Below, piece by piece: positions 37,521-46,382 of a stretch of DNA of 48,380 nucleotides. How positions within the stretch are numbered: position 1 is the stretch's first letter; each line of letters begins with the position of its first letter. The stretch is taken from contig JBLNBX010000240.1 of NCBI GenBank assembly GCA_050260275.1, positions 1-48,380 of the forward strand, read 5' to 3'. The position numbers and the translations under genes were made by a program. A model generated the notes under the pieces. That model was given only the letters and a program-made list of their open reading frames with translations. It had not been told where the DNA came from and did not search any database. The stretch comes from DATMXS01 sp050260275 (GTDB taxonomy: Bacteria; Acidobacteriota; Terriglobia; Bryobacterales; Bryobacteraceae).

Positions 37521-38054
37521 ATGCACGAACGCTCATTGTTGTCCTCGGTTCTTAACTGGGTAAGAGACCTCGCCATTTCGGTTGTAATCGCCGGAATTGT
37601 GATTGTTTTCATCTACCAGCCGGTGAAAGTCGAGGGCACCAGCATGATGCCCGCCCTCTCGGACCAGGACCGCTTTTTCGTCAACAAATTCGTCTACAGA
37701 TTCGGGCTGGCGGACATAGCGCGCGGCGACCTGATCGTGTTCTGGTTCCCGGGCGATCAGTCGAAATCGTACGTGAAACGGGTGATCGGCGTACCCGGAG
37801 ACGTCGTTGAGATCGACCGCGGCGTTGTGGTGGTCAACGGCAGGCGTTTGCGGGAGTCCTACGTTCCGGAGCGGTACCGCGATACGCTCTCGATGGCCGC
37901 GCGCTCCGTTGATCCGGACCACTACTTCGTGCTCGGCGACCATCGCAATTCCTCGAACGACAGCCGCGCCTGGGGGCTGGTGCCGCGCGAGTGCATTTAC
38001 GGCAAAGCGGTGTTTGTCTACTGGCCGCTTGACCGTATCGGCCCTGTCCACTAA
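37521..38054 (+). CDS. lepB: Signal peptidase I
   Basis: A 177-residue membrane protease that removes signal peptides. The ATG at 37521 is chosen (GCGGA shortly upstream) because the open frame before it is GC-rich shadow. One N-terminal helix (about 15-33) anchors it; catalytic Ser41 lies in GTSMMPAL and Lys86 in YVKRVIGVPGD, and the closing GDHRNSSNDSRAWG box is intact. The length matches the short, single-helix form common outside the Enterobacteria. It would process the many exported proteins of this genome, including the VWA and PEP-CTERM proteins here. Confidence 0.95.
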   Translation: MHERSLLSSVLNWVRDLAISVVIAGIVIVFIYQPVKVEGTSMMPALSDQDRFFVNKFVYRFGLADIARGDLIVFWFPGDQSKSYVKRVIGVPGDVVEIDRGVVVVNGRRLRESYVPERYRDTLSMAARSVDPDHYFVLGDHRNSSNDSRAWGLVPRECIYGKAVFVYWPLDRIGPVH

Positions 38055-38067
38055 TAACTTGCGGCGC

Positions 38068-38096
38068 TTGACGTTTAGTTTGGCGGGTTATATCTT
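38068..38096 (+). promoter_or_regulatory. Sigma-70-type promoter of the PadR gene
   Basis: TTGACG (38068-38073), a 17-base spacer, and TATCTT (38091-38096). Transcription would start near 38103, only a few bases before the ATG at 38106, which would give an almost leaderless mRNA. Confidence 0.5.
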
Positions 38097-38105
38097 ATCT
38101 TCGGA

Positions 38106-38453
38106 ATGCGCCTGCGCCCGAATCCGGAAAGCCTTCTTCCGCTTTCTCCCGCTGTTTTCCAGATACTTATCGCGCTAGGAGACGGCGGGCGCCACGGCTA
38201 CAGCATCATGCAGGATGATGAACTCCGCGCGGCGGGCCGCCTGCGGCTGAGCCCCGGCACGCTGTACAGCGCGGTAAAGAGGATGCTGGAAGGCGGGCTG
38301 ATCGAGGAAGCGGCCGAAGCCGCGTCCGATCCGTTCGACACCAGGCGCTACTACCGCATCACGGCCTATGGACGGCGCGTGGCGCGGGCCGAAGCGGACC
38401 GCCTGATTGCCCTCATCGAGCTGGCGCGCGCGCGGCGCCTGATCGAGACGTAG
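38106..38453 (+). CDS. PadR-family transcriptional regulator
   Basis: A 115-residue DNA-binding protein with a winged helix-turn-helix: FQILIALGDGGRHGYSIMQD, then LSPGTLYSAVKRMLEGGLIEE and the wing around DTRRYYRITAYGRR. The C-terminal helix is short, so it is a small-type PadR (PadR-s1-like). In Acidobacteriota these genes often precede ABC-permease genes of the macrolide-exporter type; here the gene converges on a sugar-type ABC pair 10 bases away. Its target and ligand are unknown. Confidence 0.92.
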   Translation: MRLRPNPESLLPLSPAVFQILIALGDGGRHGYSIMQDDELRAAGRLRLSPGTLYSAVKRMLEGGLIEEAAEAASDPFDTRRYYRITAYGRRVARAEADRLIALIELARARRLIET

Positions 38454-38462
38454 CAGGCCCGC

Positions 38463-39383
38463 TCACGCCACCCTGCGTTTGCGCAGCTCATCGACGGTCA
38501 CGGCAAGTATGATCACGCCGCCGATGATGGCCTGCTGGAGATACGGCGAGATGCCGAGCAGGTCGCTTCCGTTGGCGAGCAGCCCCATGATGAATGCGCC
38601 AACCAGCGTGCCCACCACGCTGCCCTCGCCCCCGCGCAGGCTGCCTCCGCCAATCACCACGGCGGCGATCACCTGGAGTTCGTAACCCTGCCCGGCGGTG
38701 GGCTGGCCGGTCATCAGGCGCGAGGCCTCTATCATGCCCGCAAGGCCGCAGAGCAGCCCGCTGATGGCGTAGACGGCCATTGTGTGGAACCCCACGGGAA
38801 TGCCCGTGTAGAAGGCGGCATCGGTGTTGCTGCCTATCGCAAACGTGTAGCGGCCAAGGCGCGTGCGCTCCAGGAGAACGTGAGTGGCGGCTGCGCACGC
38901 GAGCAGAATCCACAGAACGAACGGCACGCCGAGCACGTTGCCCTCGCCCAGGAACGCGAATCCCGGCGGTATGCGGTGCACGGGCAGTCCGTTCGAAATT
39001 ATGAGAGTCACTCCGCGCACGATGCCGAGGGTGCCGAGCGTGACGATGAACGGATTGATGCGCAAGCGCACGGTGAGCGCGCCGTTCACAAAGCCCCAAA
39101 ACAGACCGCACGCGAGGCCTATGACGATGCCTTGCCAGATGGGCAGCCCCGCCTGCATGGCCATGGTGCCGAGCAGGCCGCTGAAAGCTAGTATCGAGCC
39201 CACGGAGAGATCTATGCCACCGGCGATGATAACGAGCGTCATGCCCAGGGCCATGGTGTTGATCACGGCTGTCTGGCGGACGACGCTGGCGAGATTGGTC
39301 GAGGTAAGAAAGTACGGTGAGGCGAACGTCAGCCCGGCGAACAGAAGAATCAGGGTAAGAAATGGAAGAAGGCGCTGAATCAT
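38463..39383 (-). CDS. Sugar-type ABC transporter permease (RbsC family)
   Basis: A 306-residue inner-membrane protein with about nine hydrophobic helices. The conserved GMTLVIIAGGIDLSVGS segment and the coupling-loop region near AGQGYELQVIAAVVIGG are typical of the ribose/xylose/autoinducer-2 group (BPD_transp_2). Its ATG overlaps the stop of the ATPase gene (ATGA). The substrate is probably a pentose or another small sugar, but the binding protein that would show it is not encoded nearby. Confidence 0.92.
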   Translation of the reverse strand: MIQRLLPFLTLILLFAGLTFASPYFLTSTNLASVVRQTAVINTMALGMTLVIIAGGIDLSVGSILAFSGLLGTMAMQAGLPIWQGIVIGLACGLFWGFVNGALTVRLRINPFIVTLGTLGIVRGVTLIISNGLPVHRIPPGFAFLGEGNVLGVPFVLWILLACAAATHVLLERTRLGRYTFAIGSNTDAAFYTGIPVGFHTMAVYAISGLLCGLAGMIEASRLMTGQPTAGQGYELQVIAAVVIGGGSLRGGEGSVVGTLVGAFIMGLLANGSDLLGISPYLQQAIIGGVIILAVTVDELRKRRVA

Positions 39384-40885
39384 CCGGCGTGCTCCTCGGC
39401 TGTGGCGGCGCGCTCGAGCGTGGCGAGGCGCAAGATCGCTTCCTGGGTGAACGGCCGCGCGAGTTCGCCCGCGATGCGGCCCTGGCGCATGACCAGTATG
39501 CGGTCGGCGACGGCGATCAGTTCGGGCATCTCGGAGCTGACCATCAGGATGGCCGCACCCCCGCGCGCAAGCTCGTCCATCACCTCGAACACCTCCGCCT
39601 TCGCTCCGACGTCGATGCCGCGCGTGGGTTCGTCAAACAGAAACACGCGCGCTTGCCTGAACAGCCACTTCGCGATGACCACTTTCTGCTGGTTGCCGCC
39701 GCTCAGTCGTCCCGCGAGCTGGTGCGGCCCCTCGGCGCGAATCCGCAGGCGGCCGATGTAGCGCGAAACAGCATCGTGCTCGGCGGCGCGGTTGACAAAC
39801 CCGAAACGGCTGATGGAATCGAGGTTTGCGGCTGTCATGTTGTGGCTGAGAGGAAGAAGGGTCGCGAGCCCCGTGCGCTGGCGGTCCTCGGGGATGAGCG
39901 CGATTCCGGCGCGCACTGCATCGCGCGGTGAGCGGATGCGCGTCTCGCGGCCTGCGACGAGCACGCGGCCGGCGTCGATGCGATCGATTCCGAACAGTGC
40001 GCGGCAGAGCTCTGTGCGGCCCGAACCCACCAGACCGGCCAGACCGACTATCTCGCCCGCTCGGATGCTGAGGCTGATGCCCTCGAGCACGGGCTTGCGC
40101 GAGAGGTTCTCGACGCGCAGCAGCTCCTCGCCCGCCTCGAGCGGCTGGCGTTCGTATACCGCCGTAAGCTCGCGGCCCACCATCAAGTGAATGATGCGAT
40201 CCGTGGGCAGGTCCGCCAGGGGGCCGGTGTGAACCGTCTCGCCATCGCGCAGGATGGTGACGCGGTGGCCTATGCTGCGCAGCTCCTCGAGGCGATGTGT
40301 GATGTAGATGACCGCCACGTTTCGCTCCGCCAGGCGGCGCACGATGCCGAACACCTCGCGCGTCTCGGAGTCCGACAGCGAAGAGGTGGGCTCGTCGAAG
40401 ATGAGCAGGCTGGAGCCGTGCTGGATGGCGCGGCAGATCTCCACGAGCTGTTTGCCTGCGGGGCTGAGCTTTTCAACGCGCCAGCCGGCCTGAAGCGGGA
40501 AGCGGTGCTCTTCGATGAGGCGCGCGGCCGCATCGTGCATCTTGCGGCGGCTGATGAATCCGAAGGGAAGCCGCGGCTCGCGGCCGAGGAAGATGTTCTC
40601 GGCGACGGTGAGATGCGGCGCGAGCAGCGATTCCTGGTGCACCATCGCGATGCCGTTTGCCGCCGCGTCGGCCGGGCGGGTGAAGCGCACCTGACGGCCC
40701 TGCCAGACAATGCTGCCGGAATCAGGCGCGAGCATCCCGGCGACGATCTTCATGAGCGTAGACTTGCCCGCACCGTTTTCGCCGAGCAGCAGGTGGACCT
40801 CGCCCGAAGCGACGGACAGGTTCGCGCCGCTAAGCGCCGAGACTCCGCCGAAGCGCTTCCGGATATCTTTCAACTCGAGCAGCAC
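39380..40885 (-). CDS. Sugar-type ABC transporter ATPase, two-domain (RbsA family)
   Basis: A tandem ATPase of 501 residues when read from GTG 40885; the frame is open to 41038, but the added N-terminus has no similarity and contains a large inverted repeat. The first domain has GENGAGKST, and Walker B near LLIFDEPTSSL; the second has LVGSGRTEL (degenerate Walker A), LSGGNQQKV and FLFDEPTRGIDVG. This arrangement fits RbsA/XylG/MglA. It drives uptake by the adjacent permease. No Shine-Dalgarno is visible at the GTG, so the exact start is uncertain by a few codons. Confidence 0.92.
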   Translation of the reverse strand: MLLELKDIRKRFGGVSALSGANLSVASGEVHLLLGENGAGKSTLMKIVAGMLAPDSGSIVWQGRQVRFTRPADAAANGIAMVHQESLLAPHLTVAENIFLGREPRLPFGFISRRKMHDAAARLIEEHRFPLQAGWRVEKLSPAGKQLVEICRAIQHGSSLLIFDEPTSSLSDSETREVFGIVRRLAERNVAVIYITHRLEELRSIGHRVTILRDGETVHTGPLADLPTDRIIHLMVGRELTAVYERQPLEAGEELLRVENLSRKPVLEGISLSIRAGEIVGLAGLVGSGRTELCRALFGIDRIDAGRVLVAGRETRIRSPRDAVRAGIALIPEDRQRTGLATLLPLSHNMTAANLDSISRFGFVNRAAEHDAVSRYIGRLRIRAEGPHQLAGRLSGGNQQKVVIAKWLFRQARVFLFDEPTRGIDVGAKAEVFEVMDELARGGAAILMVSSEMPELIAVADRILVMRQGRIAGELARPFTQEAILRLATLERAATAEEHAG

Positions 40886-40958
40886 AAAGAACGTTAGTGT
40901 AGCGCGGGAAAGCCGCGGCGCAACCTCGCGCAGGGCGGCGTTGCGAGCAGGCGGCCGC

Positions 40959-41018
40959 GGTTTCAGCCCAGCTCCGGTCGCTCTCCGAACCCCCTTTACA
41001 AGGGCTGAAACCGGAGCT
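40959..41018. repeat. Inverted repeat between the ABC ATPase and trpE starts
   Basis: ggtttcagccc (40959-40969) and gggctgaaacc (41002-41012) form an 11-base stem around a 32-base loop; agctccgg (40970-40977) is also repeated in inverted form as ccggagct (41011-41018). It sits between two divergent genes and could be a REP-like element or a regulatory structure. Confidence 0.6.
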
Positions 41019-41118
41019 TTCTGCTTTGCGCAGAACAAGAATTCTCTATTTTGCGTTGAGACCTACGAAGAGGGCGGCCGTGAACGCCATGCTATTCTGA
41101 TAGATTGCCCCCGAAAGC

Positions 41119-43287
41119 ATGCGCCAACTCCGCTACACTACACGAAGCGGGATAGCCGTAACCCGCACCGCCTCGCGAATCCCGTACAAGAGAGGCTTGG
41201 AAGGGCTGCTGCGCGAGCTCGATACCCACCGCGGCTTCTATCTCTCATCCGGATACGAGTATCCCGGGCGCTACTCGCGGTGGGATATCGCCTCGGCGCG
41301 TCCGCCGCTCGAGATCATTGCGGCCGGGCGCGAGATGCAGTTCCGCGCGCTCAACACGCGTGGCGAAATGCTCTGCCGGATGCTCATGCCCGTGCTCCGG
41401 GATCACCCGCACTGGGAGACGTTCGACTTTGGCGCGGGCGGCTTGATCGGGCGCCTCAAGCCTCTTCCGCCGCTGTTCCCCGAGGAGGAACGCAGCAAGC
41501 AGCCGTCGGCGTTCTCGATACTCCGGGCGCTGATTCAAGAGTTCGGCACGCCGAAAGACGGCCGCCTCGCGCTGGTGGGCGCGTTCGGCTACGACCTCCT
41601 GTTCCAGTTCGACCCCATCGAGCGCAAGCTGCCCCGCTCCGGCGAGAAGGACCTGCACCTGTTCCTCTGCGACGACATCTTCTACATGGACCGCAAGCGG
41701 GAGGTGATCGAGCGCTACGAGTACGATTTCGATTACGAGGGGCTCTCGACCCTGGCCCTGCCGCGCTCCGGCGAGACCATCCGTACGCCCGCTACGGCCC
41801 AGTGCCAGGCGGAACCTGTTTCGGACCACACTCCCGAAGAGTATATGTCCAAGGTGGAAACGGTCCGGGAAGGCATGCGGCGCGGCGATTACTACGAACT
41901 CGTTCTGCGCCGCACGTTTCGGGCTCCCTACTCCGGCCGGGCCTCGCGCCTCTTCGAGAGCATGCAGCTCCACAGCCCCAGCCCATACCAGTTCTTCCTT
42001 CAGTTCGGAACCGAGCAGCTAGTAGGGGCTTCGCCCGAGATGTTTGTGCGCATCGAGGGCAACCGCGTCGAAACCTGCCCCATCTCGGGCACGGCCCGGC
42101 GCACGGGCGATCCCCTGCGCGACGCCGAAAACATTCGCGACCTGCTCAACTCGCGGAAGGACGAATCCGAGCTGACCATGTGCACGGACGTGGACCGCAA
42201 CGACAAGTCGCGCGTCGCCGTGCCCGGGTCCGTTAAGGTGCTCGGCCGCAGGCTCATCGAGTCCTACGCTGGCCTGTTCCACACGGTGGATCACGTCGAG
42301 TGCACGCTCAAGCCGGGCTTCGACGCCCTCGACGCCTTCCTCAGCCACATGTGGGCGGTGACGGTGATCGGAGCGCCCAAGAAAGCCGCGGCGCAGGCCA
42401 TCGAGAACCTGGAGAAAGACGCACGCGGCTGGTACGGCGGCGCCGTCGGCATGATGTCTCTTAACGGCGACATCAACACCGGCATCCTCATCCGCACCAT
42501 CCACCTGCGCGACGGCGTGGCCTCCTACGGCGTCGGCGCCACCATCCTCTACGACTCAATCCCCGAGATGGAGGAGCAGGAGACGCGCATCAAGGCCACC
42601 GCCTTCTTCCGCGCGTTGAACGGCCCGCCGAAGCCCGCGGCGCCCGCGCCCGCGACGGAGCAGCCGCAGGATGGCAAGGGCGTTCGCCTGCTGCTGGTCG
42701 ATAACGCTGACTGCTTCATTCATACCCTGGCCGACTACGCCCGGCAGACCGGCGCTGAGGTGATCACCTATCGCGCGGGTTTCCCTCCCGAGGTGATCGA
42801 ATCCGTCGCGCCTGATCTTATCCTGATCTCTCCCGGTCCCGGAAGGCCCGCCGATTTCGGCGTGCCGGACCTTGTGAGGCGCGCTGCGGCGCTCGGCATT
42901 CCCATCTTCGGAGTGTGTCTCGGCCTCCAGGGAATCGTCGAGGCTTTTGGCGGCGAACTCGGCGTTCTCGACTACCCGATGCACGGCAAGCCGTCCATCG
43001 TGATCCACCGCGGCGAAGGCGTGTTCTGCGGCCTGCCGGAGCGATTCAAGGTGGGGCGCTACCACTCGCTGTACGCGATCAGGGACAAGATGCCCGAGTG
43101 CCTCGAAATCACCGCCGAGTCCGATGACGGTGTCATCATGGGCGTGCGCCACCGCGAGCTGCCCATCGAGGCCGTTCAGTTTCACCCCGAATCGATGCTG
43201 ACGCTCGATAGCGATTGCGGTCTGAAGCTGATGCGCAACGTCGTTCGTACGCTCGGGAAAGCGGCCAGCAAGGCCGCAGCCAACTAA
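41119..43287 (+). CDS. trpE(G): Anthranilate synthase, fused TrpE-TrpG
   Basis: A 722-residue fusion of component I (about 1-515) and component II (about 528-715), joined by a Pro/Ala linker (near PPKPAAPAPATEQ). The chorismate-binding core shows RRTGDPLRDAENIRDLL, SELTMCTDVDRND and GAPKKAAAQAIE. The amidotransferase has Cys600 in GVCLGLQG and His689/Glu691 in FHPES. It converts chorismate and glutamine to anthranilate for tryptophan. The fused form belongs to the TrpE clade also found in Rhizobiales. No tryptophan-rich leader peptide is visible in the 80 bases upstream. hpnE starts 6 bases after its stop. Confidence 0.93.
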   Translation: MRQLRYTTRSGIAVTRTASRIPYKRGLEGLLRELDTHRGFYLSSGYEYPGRYSRWDIASARPPLEIIAAGREMQFRALNTRGEMLCRMLMPVLRDHPHWETFDFGAGGLIGRLKPLPPLFPEEERSKQPSAFSILRALIQEFGTPKDGRLALVGAFGYDLLFQFDPIERKLPRSGEKDLHLFLCDDIFYMDRKREVIERYEYDFDYEGLSTLALPRSGETIRTPATAQCQAEPVSDHTPEEYMSKVETVREGMRRGDYYELVLRRTFRAPYSGRASRLFESMQLHSPSPYQFFLQFGTEQLVGASPEMFVRIEGNRVETCPISGTARRTGDPLRDAENIRDLLNSRKDESELTMCTDVDRNDKSRVAVPGSVKVLGRRLIESYAGLFHTVDHVECTLKPGFDALDAFLSHMWAVTVIGAPKKAAAQAIENLEKDARGWYGGAVGMMSLNGDINTGILIRTIHLRDGVASYGVGATILYDSIPEMEEQETRIKATAFFRALNGPPKPAAPAPATEQPQDGKGVRLLLVDNADCFIHTLADYARQTGAEVITYRAGFPPEVIESVAPDLILISPGPGRPADFGVPDLVRRAAALGIPIFGVCLGLQGIVEAFGGELGVLDYPMHGKPSIVIHRGEGVFCGLPERFKVGRYHSLYAIRDKMPECLEITAESDDGVIMGVRHRELPIEAVQFHPESMLTLDSDCGLKLMRNVVRTLGKAASKAAAN

Positions 43288-43293
43288 GCAGCG

Positions 43294-44571
43294 ATGCCCT
43301 CAGTCATCGTTGTCGGCGGAGGCCTTGCCGGGATTTCGGCGGCGGCCGCGCTGGGCGGCGCCGGTTTTTCAGTGCGGCTCTTCGAGGCGCGCCCGTACCT
43401 GGGAGGCCGGGCCACGTCGTACCGCCTCTCGCCAGATGCCGAGCCGATCGACAACTGCCAGCATGTGCTGCTGGCCTGCTTTACGAATCTGCTGAACCTC
43501 TATGATCGCCTGGGCGTCGCGGACCGCATCGCTTTTCATCGCGAGTTCAACTTCATCGAGCCCGGCGGCCGCAGGTCCGTGCTGCGAGCGGGGCCGCTGC
43601 CCGCGCCCGCGCACCTGATGGGTTCGCTGTTTCGCGTCGCGTTCCTGGACACCGCGGATAAGCTGGCGATCTCGCGCGCTGTCGCGTCCATCAACTCTGA
43701 CTGGCGCCGCGGCGACCTCGACTCCATCACTATGCTCGACTGGCTCAATGAGAAGCGGCAGCCGCCGCGCGCCGTCGAGCGCTTCTGGAAACAGGTGCTG
43801 GTGAGCGCCATCAACGAGGACCTCGAACACATGGCCGCGCGCCACGGGCTCCAGGTGATACGGACGGGTTTCCTCTCGAGCCGTAAGGCATACCGCATGG
43901 GCTTGGCAACGGTCCCGCTGGCCGAGCTGTACGGCAACATCAGCCTGCACGGCGTCAACGTTCGCTGCGGGCTGCGCGCCGATCGCGTCACGGAGGCGGG
44001 CATTGTAACCAGTGAGGGCGAACACCGGGCGGACTACTACGTCCTCGCCGTTCCGTTCGAGCGTGCGCAGGCGCTCGCGCCCGATCTGCAATTGCGCACG
44101 GATGCTTTCGTGCACTCTCCGATAACTGGCATTCACCTGTGGTTCGCGGAGCCTGTCATGGATCTGCCGCACGCGACGCTGCTCGACCGCACCATCCACT
44201 GGGCGTTCAACAAGCGCGGCGGCCGCTATGTTCAGTTAGTCGTGAGCGCCTCGCGCGCGCTTATCGGGATGCCGCGAAGCGAGGTGATCGCGCTCGCTGT
44301 GCGCGAGCTGGCGGAGTTCTTTCCCAAAGCCGGGCGCGTCGCGCTCGAACGCGCGCATGTAGTAAAGGAACTTCACGCAACGTTCTCCGCGCGGCCTGGC
44401 CTGGAGGCGCTGCGCCCGCCGGCTAAGTCTGAGTTACCCAATGTGTTCCTTGCTGGCGACTGGACCCGCACCGGCTGGCCGGCGACGATGGAAGGCGCGG
44501 TCCGAAGTGGCTATCTTGCAGCAGAGGCAGTAACCGCAGCCGCCGGGACGCCGCGGCGGTTTGTGGTTTAG
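43294..44571 (+). CDS. hpnE: Hydroxysqualene dehydroxylase
   Basis: A 425-residue FAD enzyme of the HpnE family, which reduces hydroxysqualene to squalene for hopanoid synthesis. The N-terminal dinucleotide motif VVGGGLAGISAA, EARPYLGGRATS, the family-specific DNCQHVLLACFTN, and the C-terminal FAD segment (NVFLAGDWTRTGWPATMEGAVRSG) are all present. Other hpn genes (hpnC, hpnD, shc) are not in the window. The gene is read with trpE(G), a pairing without an obvious pathway link. Phytoene-desaturase relatives are similar, but the DNCQH segment favours HpnE. Confidence 0.85.
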   Translation: MPSVIVVGGGLAGISAAAALGGAGFSVRLFEARPYLGGRATSYRLSPDAEPIDNCQHVLLACFTNLLNLYDRLGVADRIAFHREFNFIEPGGRRSVLRAGPLPAPAHLMGSLFRVAFLDTADKLAISRAVASINSDWRRGDLDSITMLDWLNEKRQPPRAVERFWKQVLVSAINEDLEHMAARHGLQVIRTGFLSSRKAYRMGLATVPLAELYGNISLHGVNVRCGLRADRVTEAGIVTSEGEHRADYYVLAVPFERAQALAPDLQLRTDAFVHSPITGIHLWFAEPVMDLPHATLLDRTIHWAFNKRGGRYVQLVVSASRALIGMPRSEVIALAVRELAEFFPKAGRVALERAHVVKELHATFSARPGLEALRPPAKSELPNVFLAGDWTRTGWPATMEGAVRSGYLAAEAVTAAAGTPRRFVV

Positions 44572-44635
44572 CGCCGCGGGAACGTGATCTCATAGCCCCA
44601 CACTGATTCCACCAACGGCAACCAGCCCGTCCCCA

Positions 44636-46105
44636 CTACGGCGTAACGGTCACGATGATCCGCTTGTATCGTGACAACGGCGGAGTGCCCTTATCGGTGA
44701 CTCTGAGAATAAAGTGCAAAGTTTCGGGCTTATCGACCTTCGGCGCGGTCACCGAGGCGGTAACTGCGTTCTCAGGGGCGTTGATCCTCACCGTGCCTTT
44801 GTACGATCCGGCCTCGGGATAGGGGAACCAGAAGAAGCTCACGCTGTCGCCGTCGGGGTCTGTCGTGGGGTGTGCGTCGAGTACGAAGGTTTCTCCGGAC
44901 CGCACCGTGATCGCATCGGGATGACTCAGGCCAGGAACCGGGGGATGGTTTGCTTCACCGTAGGGTTTGACAGTCCAATCCATGCGTGCGGCGAAGTCGT
45001 TCTGAATATCATCTCTCCAGCGCCAGAGGGTGACCTTGAAATCACGGAACGGCTCTTTGCCCGGCCGGGTGGCTCGCCCGTATTCGGCAGTTACCGGAGG
45101 CGTGTACTCGTCAACCGCATTGGTCCAGATGGGGCGCGTTTCGGGTTCGATGGGCACGCCGCCGACGAACGTGCGCCGGTCCGTGACGGGCACCTCCGGC
45201 TGGTACAGTTCGTACCGGCCGCCCCAGCCGCCCCACTCAGGATGCTCGGGATCGCTCAGGCCATTCGGAATGAGCGCCAGCCATGACGGCGTGTCACCCT
45301 CCATGCCCCAGGCGACGTCCGGATACGCTGCGCCAAGGGGGCCATGCCCCTGTTGGATGTTCTCCGCAAGCCACTTATTGCTGATGGTTGTGTTGTCGAT
45401 GCCGGGGATGACGGTGTGGATTGCGCTCCAGGTGGCGGCGCCGTAGTTGCCGCCGGGAGTGACTATGTAGAACAGTTTGGGGAAGTTCTTCCGGATCCAC
45501 GGGCCGGCATCGTCCTGGTCGGAAATCGTGTATACCCTGAGCTTGGCTATCAGGCGGTCGAGTTCGGCCGGCGACTTTTCGGCCCTCAGACGATAGAGCG
45601 CCTGCGCGAGCGTGTTGACGCCGCCCCATACCGAGATCCAGAGAGGCCGATCATCGTTCTTCTCGAGCGTACGGATTATCCAGTCGGACCCTTCCGAGTC
45701 CTTGCCGTCACCCACGCCGCTCATGCCGTACTCGGCCCGGCCCCGCTTCACCAGCGCCTGGAGAACTTCGGCAGGAGGGTAGTTCGGGTCGTGCCTCAAG
45801 AGGTTGGCGTGTACCTTGGAGTACGCGCTTATCACCGCCTGAATCGACTCCGGTGCTACGGAGGTCCGCTTGTGCGTAGAGGTGGTCGCGATGAGGCCCT
45901 GTATGTCGATCTCGTTGGCATACAGCAGCAGGCGGACCATGCTCTGGGTGTCGTCCGGCTCATTCTCGATGTCGGTGAGCACGATCAGCCGGTGCGGCTT
46001 GTTCGCCTTCGCGGACTGAAAGGCTTCGGCTTCCGGGGCAGGGAAGCTGGCAACGGCGAGCCCGGCAATCGCGGCGACACGGCAGAGGACCGAAAGCACT
46101 TGCAT
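44636..46105 (-). CDS. Exported DUF1593 nucleoside-hydrolase-like protein (Sde182-like)
   Basis: A 489-residue protein from ATG 46105, where a signal peptide starts (residues 1-28); the open frame to 46165 adds a basic stretch of no value. The N-terminal domain resembles inosine-uridine nucleoside hydrolases, with the calcium-binding pattern TDIENEPDDTQS near residue 45, but the family (DUF1593) was first noted in cellulose-binding proteins of Saccharophagus. The C-terminal part (about 390-489) is a beta-sandwich with DAHPTTDPDGDSVSF, similar to PKD/cadherin-like modules. It probably acts on a glycan outside the cytoplasm. The activity is not established. Confidence 0.85.
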   Translation of the reverse strand: MQVLSVLCRVAAIAGLAVASFPAPEAEAFQSAKANKPHRLIVLTDIENEPDDTQSMVRLLLYANEIDIQGLIATTSTHKRTSVAPESIQAVISAYSKVHANLLRHDPNYPPAEVLQALVKRGRAEYGMSGVGDGKDSEGSDWIIRTLEKNDDRPLWISVWGGVNTLAQALYRLRAEKSPAELDRLIAKLRVYTISDQDDAGPWIRKNFPKLFYIVTPGGNYGAATWSAIHTVIPGIDNTTISNKWLAENIQQGHGPLGAAYPDVAWGMEGDTPSWLALIPNGLSDPEHPEWGGWGGRYELYQPEVPVTDRRTFVGGVPIEPETRPIWTNAVDEYTPPVTAEYGRATRPGKEPFRDFKVTLWRWRDDIQNDFAARMDWTVKPYGEANHPPVPGLSHPDAITVRSGETFVLDAHPTTDPDGDSVSFFWFPYPEAGSYKGTVRINAPENAVTASVTAPKVDKPETLHFILRVTDKGTPPLSRYKRIIVTVTP

Positions 46106-46202
46106 AGCGCGATTATCACGCCTCGCGGCCAAGCCGGCAATAGAGCACGGGCGTCGAAATCTCAAGCCCGGCGCAGATGCGGCGCGCCGTTGCGAGCTGC
46201 GC

Positions 46203-46334
46203 AGAACTGGTTTATTCGATGCGAAGGGCCGGCTGCAGTGGATTCAGGTGGGCTATGGCGGCGAGGCCGAGTGGCAGAGCGAGATGCTCGCGAAGCTGGA
46301 GGAGGTCGCGAAGGGCCAAGTCGTGGCCAGGTGA
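46203..46334 (+). pseudogene. C-terminal fragment of a redoxin/TlpA-like protein
   Basis: A 43-codon open stretch ending in TGA at 46332-46334 reads LFDAKGRLQWIQVGYGG and then MLAKLEEVAKG, like the last strand and helix of thioredoxin-fold redoxins (TlpA/AhpC type). No CxxC motif or start codon with the rest of the domain lies upstream; the preceding DNA belongs to the N-terminal region of the opposite-strand gene. It therefore looks like the leftover end of a lost gene. Recognition rests on pattern only. Confidence 0.4.
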
Positions 46335-46382
46335 GGTGCACGGCAGCGGAACCGCCGGGCCGCCGCTGTGGCGCGGCTTACC

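Noticed and set aside
40886..41038. N-terminal extension of the RbsA-like gene
   Set aside because: The added residues have no similarity to the family and the DNA contains a large inverted repeat; GTG 40885 gives the standard length.
41039..41118. A trp leader peptide or attenuator before trpE(G)
   Set aside because: No short frame with tandem Trp codons and no terminator hairpin with a T-run is present.
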